This document shows, in pieces, positions 61,306-64,000 of a stretch of 64,000 bases of DNA (the first letter of the stretch is position 1; every line of letters begins with the position of its first letter). The position numbers were made by a program, and so were the translations under genes. The notes below the pieces were generated by a model. The model saw only the letters and a program-made list of their open reading frames with translations, was not told the origin of the DNA and did not search any database. The stretch is taken from contig CAJQQE010000042.1 of NCBI GenBank assembly GCA_905480395.1, forward strand, positions 27,108-91,107. The letters are read 5' to 3'. Origin of the DNA: an uncultured Phycisphaerales bacterium. GTDB lineage: Bacteria; Planctomycetota; Phycisphaerae; Phycisphaerales; SM1A02.

Positions 61306-62091
61306 ATGATCACCTTCATTCTCACGCTCGCCGCCACGATCGCCCTCGACCCCGTCACCGCCGATCCCCCGAAGCTGCCCGCCACGTCCCAGACGATGCG
61401 AATCGGCGACCAAGTCGTAAAGAAGAGCGCGGCGACGCCGCTCTTCGACGGAAAGTCGCTCGAAGACTGGCGCGGTGACGAGCGGTTCTGGTCCGTCGAA
61501 AACGGCGAGATCGTCGGCCGTTCGACCGCCGAGAACCCCTGCACCACGACCACCTATCTGCACCACCCCGGGACCTTCGCCGACTTCGAACTTGAATTCG
61601 AGATCAAGCTCGAGGGCGAGGGTGCGAACAGCGGCATGCAGTACCGGTCGATCGCCACCGGGCCCGAGGTCACCGACGGGTACGACCTCTCCGGCTATCA
61701 AGCCGACTTCGACCAGGCCCACCGCTACAGCGGCATCCTCTACGAGACTCGCGGCCGCGGGATCGCGGTGCAACGCGGCGAATCCGTTCGTTTCGACGCC
61801 GACGGCACCCGCCAGGATCTCGAACCTCGACGCGACGACAAGGAACTGCAGAAACACCTGAAGTCTGTCGAGGCCGATCCGAAAAAGGACGGCTGGCACA
61901 CCTACCGGATTATCGCGGTCGGACCGCGGCTCGAACACTGGATCGACGGCACGCGGATGATGGCGACCGAGGATCGCCATCCCAACGCCGCGGCCCGGGG
62001 GAGTCTTGCCCTGCAGGTCCATCAAGGACCGCCGATGACCGTGCGGGTTCGGAACATCCGCATCTCAGAACTCCGACCGGTCGGCGACTGA
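61306..62091 (+). CDS. DUF1080 (3-keto-disaccharide hydrolase-like) secreted protein
   Basis: The 261-residue protein starts at ATG 61306 with a short signal (MITFILTLAATIALDPVTA). The DUF1080 core is clear: TPLFDGKSLEDWRGDERFWSVENGEIVG, then FELEFEIKLEGEGANSGMQYRS and a WHTYRI segment with GPRLEHWIDG. Members of this concanavalin-like fold act on keto-sugars or bind glycans in planctomycetes. Predicted periplasmic. Confidence 0.88.
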   Translation: MITFILTLAATIALDPVTADPPKLPATSQTMRIGDQVVKKSAATPLFDGKSLEDWRGDERFWSVENGEIVGRSTAENPCTTTTYLHHPGTFADFELEFEIKLEGEGANSGMQYRSIATGPEVTDGYDLSGYQADFDQAHRYSGILYETRGRGIAVQRGESVRFDADGTRQDLEPRRDDKELQKHLKSVEADPKKDGWHTYRIIAVGPRLEHWIDGTRMMATEDRHPNAAARGSLALQVHQGPPMTVRVRNIRISELRPVGD

Positions 62092-62193
62092 ACGGCGACG
62101 TGAACCCTCAAGACGCATGAAATTCTCGCTCGACCGATCCCAGCAATCATCACCCCATTTACCCAACCAACGACCGGACGCACGAAATACCCC

Positions 62194-62901
62194 ATGGCTG
62201 AATTCACGATCCAAGGTACGACCGACCCCTTCATCTCCGCCCAACTCGCCCAGGGCGAGACGGTGATCGCCGAAGGCGGCGCGATGGCCGCCATGGAGGA
62301 CACCATCGTCCTCACTGGCAAGGCCAAGGGTGGCGTCCTGAAGTCGCTGGCTCGCGCCGCGACCACCGGCGAGTCGTTCTTCATGCAGCATGCGATCGCC
62401 GAGAAGGGACCGGGCCGGATCCTCTTCGCACCGGGCCATCCGGGCGAAGTTCGGGTCGTCGAACTGAACGACGATTCCTGGTCGTTGACCGACGGCGCGT
62501 TCCTCTGCGCCGAAGACTCCCTCGAAATCGCCACCAAGCGGAACAAGAGCATCAGCGGCTCGTTCTTCGGCGGCACCGGTGGCTTCTTCATCATGAACGT
62601 CTCGGGCACGGGCAAACTCTGCGTCTCCGCCCTCGGCGCGATCCAAGAGATGTCGATTCCGCCCGGCGGCGAACTGATCGTCGACAGCGGACACGTGGTT
62701 GGCTGGCCCAGCACCGTCGAGATGAGCGCGTCGATGTCGACCGGACAGGGCGGTGGTTTTCTCGGCAAGGTCGTGGGGTCGGTGAAGACCGGCGAAGGCG
62801 TGGTGCTCCGATTCAAGGGGACCGGCAAGATCCTCGTCGCCTCGCGAGCCCAGCCGGCCTTCTTTGGTTGGATCTCGAGCCGCATGCCGAGTTCGAGCTG
62901 A
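62194..62901 (+). CDS. AIM24/TIGR00266-family protein
   Basis: The 235-residue protein matches the AIM24 (TIGR00266) family: QLAQGETVIAEGGAMAAM at the start, GKAKGGVLKSLARAATTGESFFMQ, FLCAEDSLEIATKRNK, and PPGGELIVDSGHVVGW in the second half. The fold is a repeated beta-prism-like barrel; mitochondrial Aim24 has a role in cristae organisation, but bacterial function is unknown. There is no signal peptide. A weak ribosome site precedes the ATG. Confidence 0.92.
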   Translation: MAEFTIQGTTDPFISAQLAQGETVIAEGGAMAAMEDTIVLTGKAKGGVLKSLARAATTGESFFMQHAIAEKGPGRILFAPGHPGEVRVVELNDDSWSLTDGAFLCAEDSLEIATKRNKSISGSFFGGTGGFFIMNVSGTGKLCVSALGAIQEMSIPPGGELIVDSGHVVGWPSTVEMSASMSTGQGGGFLGKVVGSVKTGEGVVLRFKGTGKILVASRAQPAFFGWISSRMPSSS

Positions 62902-62925
62902 GCGTCTCTAGCCCGACCGGGCGTT

Positions 62926-64000
62926 TCAGTCAGTCGCAAGGTCGGTTCGCGCCGGATCCACATCGAAGGCGAGCGACTGGAACCACGGAAAGAGATCCTC
63001 GCCGACTGCGATACTCCAGACCGCGACCGCATCGTCCATGGAATAGCCCTTCCGACCTGGCGCCAACACCCGCCGCTTGGCCTGAAAGTACTTCGCCATC
63101 GCGCCGGGCCCGTGCATGCGTTCGAGCTCCTCAAAGACGAAGTACGACTTTCCCCAGATGACATCGCGGTGGGCGTCTTCGGCGAGCGGGTCCATCTTGT
63201 TCAGGTCCGGGTCACGACGCCGGGCCTTGGCGATCTGCCGAGCGATCGTCTCGTCGGCCTTCTTGAATCCCATTCGCCGTCCGGTCTCGATGCCCAGCCA
63301 AGTTGCAATCGGTTCGTTCCACAATGGCTCGGCGTGCGGCAGCACCCAGGAGTGCCCGGCTTCGTGGGCGATGAGTTCGATCATCGGGTACCGCTGCTCC
63401 GGGTAATTCCCCCACCACGCCCCGATCGCGATCAGCACGCCGCTTGAAAAACCACCCCCCCCGGTCGGCAGAATGAGCATCGTCTTGATCATGCCCGGCG
63501 ACGGTTCGACGCCGGTGATCTCCACCAGATGCGGGCGGACTTCTTCGTAGACCGCGTAGATTGCATCCGCAAACGGCGCCGTTCCTTCCTGGAACTGCAA
63601 GGTCAGCGGGCCGATTTCCTTTTTCAACTCGGCGCGGGTGGGCCGCATTCGCTTCGAGGGATTGATTGGCTTCGTCTCTGCACGGGAGACCAGCATCGGC
63701 GTGACCCAGTCGGCGTTGATCGGATCGCTCGCGTCGGGCTTCCGTCCGAAGAGACCGCGGGCCCCGAGAATCACGTGCCCCTTTCCCAACGCTCGCGACG
63801 CGAGCACCGGCCGTCCGTCACGATCCGTCGCGAGCGGGGTCCAGTCGGATCCGAGGTCCAGCGCGGTGCCGCCGTTGAAGACGATCTCCTCGCCGTCGAG
63901 TTCGCCGACGCCGTTGATCGGCTTGCGAGCTCGCATCGTCGTGAACCGGGCGTCGAAGACCGCCGCCACCGCCTGCCCGGGCGGCATCGGGTCGGCACCG
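62926..64000 (-). CDS. Zinc metallopeptidase-like protein, partial (5' end outside window)
   Basis: The frame is open to the right edge; an ATG at 63987 lies in-frame but the sequence there reads like the interior of a protein. About 90 residues of an N-terminal domain (GKGHVILGARGLFGRKP) precede a peptidase domain with HEAGH and a downstream NEPIATWLGIETG that could supply the third ligand (gluzincin type). The following helices (ADETIARQIAKARRRDPDL) are typical of substrate-clamp regions. The substrate is unknown; the real start and any signal peptide are outside the window. Confidence 0.8.
   Translation of the reverse strand, partial: GADPMPPGQAVAAVFDARFTTMRARKPINGVGELDGEEIVFNGGTALDLGSDWTPLATDRDGRPVLASRALGKGHVILGARGLFGRKPDASDPINADWVTPMLVSRAETKPINPSKRMRPTRAELKKEIGPLTLQFQEGTAPFADAIYAVYEEVRPHLVEITGVEPSPGMIKTMLILPTGGGGFSSGVLIAIGAWWGNYPEQRYPMIELIAHEAGHSWVLPHAEPLWNEPIATWLGIETGRRMGFKKADETIARQIAKARRRDPDLNKMDPLAEDAHRDVIWGKSYFVFEELERMHGPGAMAKYFQAKRRVLAPGRKGYSMDDAVAVWSIAVGEDLFPWFQSLAFDVDPARTDLATD

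Noticed and set aside
61003..62025. 340-residue minus-strand open frame
   Set aside because: It is antisense to the secreted protein gene and the DUF1080 gene, has low-complexity Gly/Val/Arg composition and no ribosome site.

Overview
The window is GC-rich, densely coded and carries no rRNA, tRNA, CRISPR array, insertion sequence or prophage that I can see. No gene-free stretch exceeds 300 bases. The gene content points to a marine-type planctomycete of the Phycisphaerales kind. Signs of this are secreted proteins ending in a proline-rich motif, a hydrophobic stretch and an Arg tail, a twin-arginine sugar isomerase/PmoA-like fusion, a Gfo/Idh/MocA oxidoreductase, a DUF1080 protein, a NagB-LmbE fusion and a planctomycete-style pairing of multiheme cytochrome with a beta-propeller dehydrogenase. 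The taxonomy is inference from gene families only.

Layout. 1-13.1 kb (minus): a type II secretion operon in the order gspF-G-H-I-J-K-L-M-D, mostly with 4-base start/stop overlaps. GspD is a giant chain of at least 18 N1-like modules that runs off the left edge. GspM appears to carry the missing GspC-like periplasmic domain. gspE is not in the window. Directly upstream lies a secreted PGDGGD-repeat protein with a sorting tail. 14.4-24.0 kb (minus): a DPP-IV-like peptidase, ClpB, a BtuF-like binding protein, a TIM-barrel/PmoA-like fusion and a Gfo/Idh oxidoreductase. 24.1-30.1 kb (minus): a tripartite RND efflux operon (outer-membrane factor, adaptor, pump). 30.3-36.0 kb (plus): a five-heme cytochrome with a PA14 domain, a beta-propeller dehydrogenase, a nucleoside deaminase and a CPBP-like membrane protein with a degenerate active site. 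36.0-40.6 kb (minus): a transglutaminase-like secreted protein, a class III aminotransferase and a small secreted protein.

40.7-56.1 kb holds the most interesting system. It looks like an aryl-polyene/xanthomonadin-type lipid pathway transcribed leftwards as one tightly overlapping gene train. In order it encodes a NagB-LmbE fusion, ABC ATPase, UbiE-like methyltransferase, DUF2141 lipoprotein, PlsC-like acyltransferase, LpxL-like acyltransferase and ABC permease, then, after a short gap, ACP, FabZ-like dehydratase, a ketosynthase fused to a chain-length-factor-like domain, a chorismatase, a flavin-dependent halogenase-like enzyme and an acyl-adenylating ligase. A GT2 glycosyltransferase converges on its end. 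The proposed logic is as follows: chorismate gives a hydroxybenzoate starter, the ligase loads it on the ACP, the KS/CLF and dehydratase build a polyene with a ketoreductase supplied from elsewhere, the halogenase and methyltransferase decorate it, the acyltransferases attach it to a lipid, and the ABC transporter and lipoprotein move or hold it in the envelope. The families are recognised from sequence; the pathway is inferred.

56.3-64.0 kb: a TPR-sulfotransferase, a translationally coupled pair of unknown genes (one RNase H-like), a DUF1801 protein with a lysine-rich tail, two secreted proteins (one DUF1080), an AIM24-family protein and a zinc metallopeptidase cut by the right edge.
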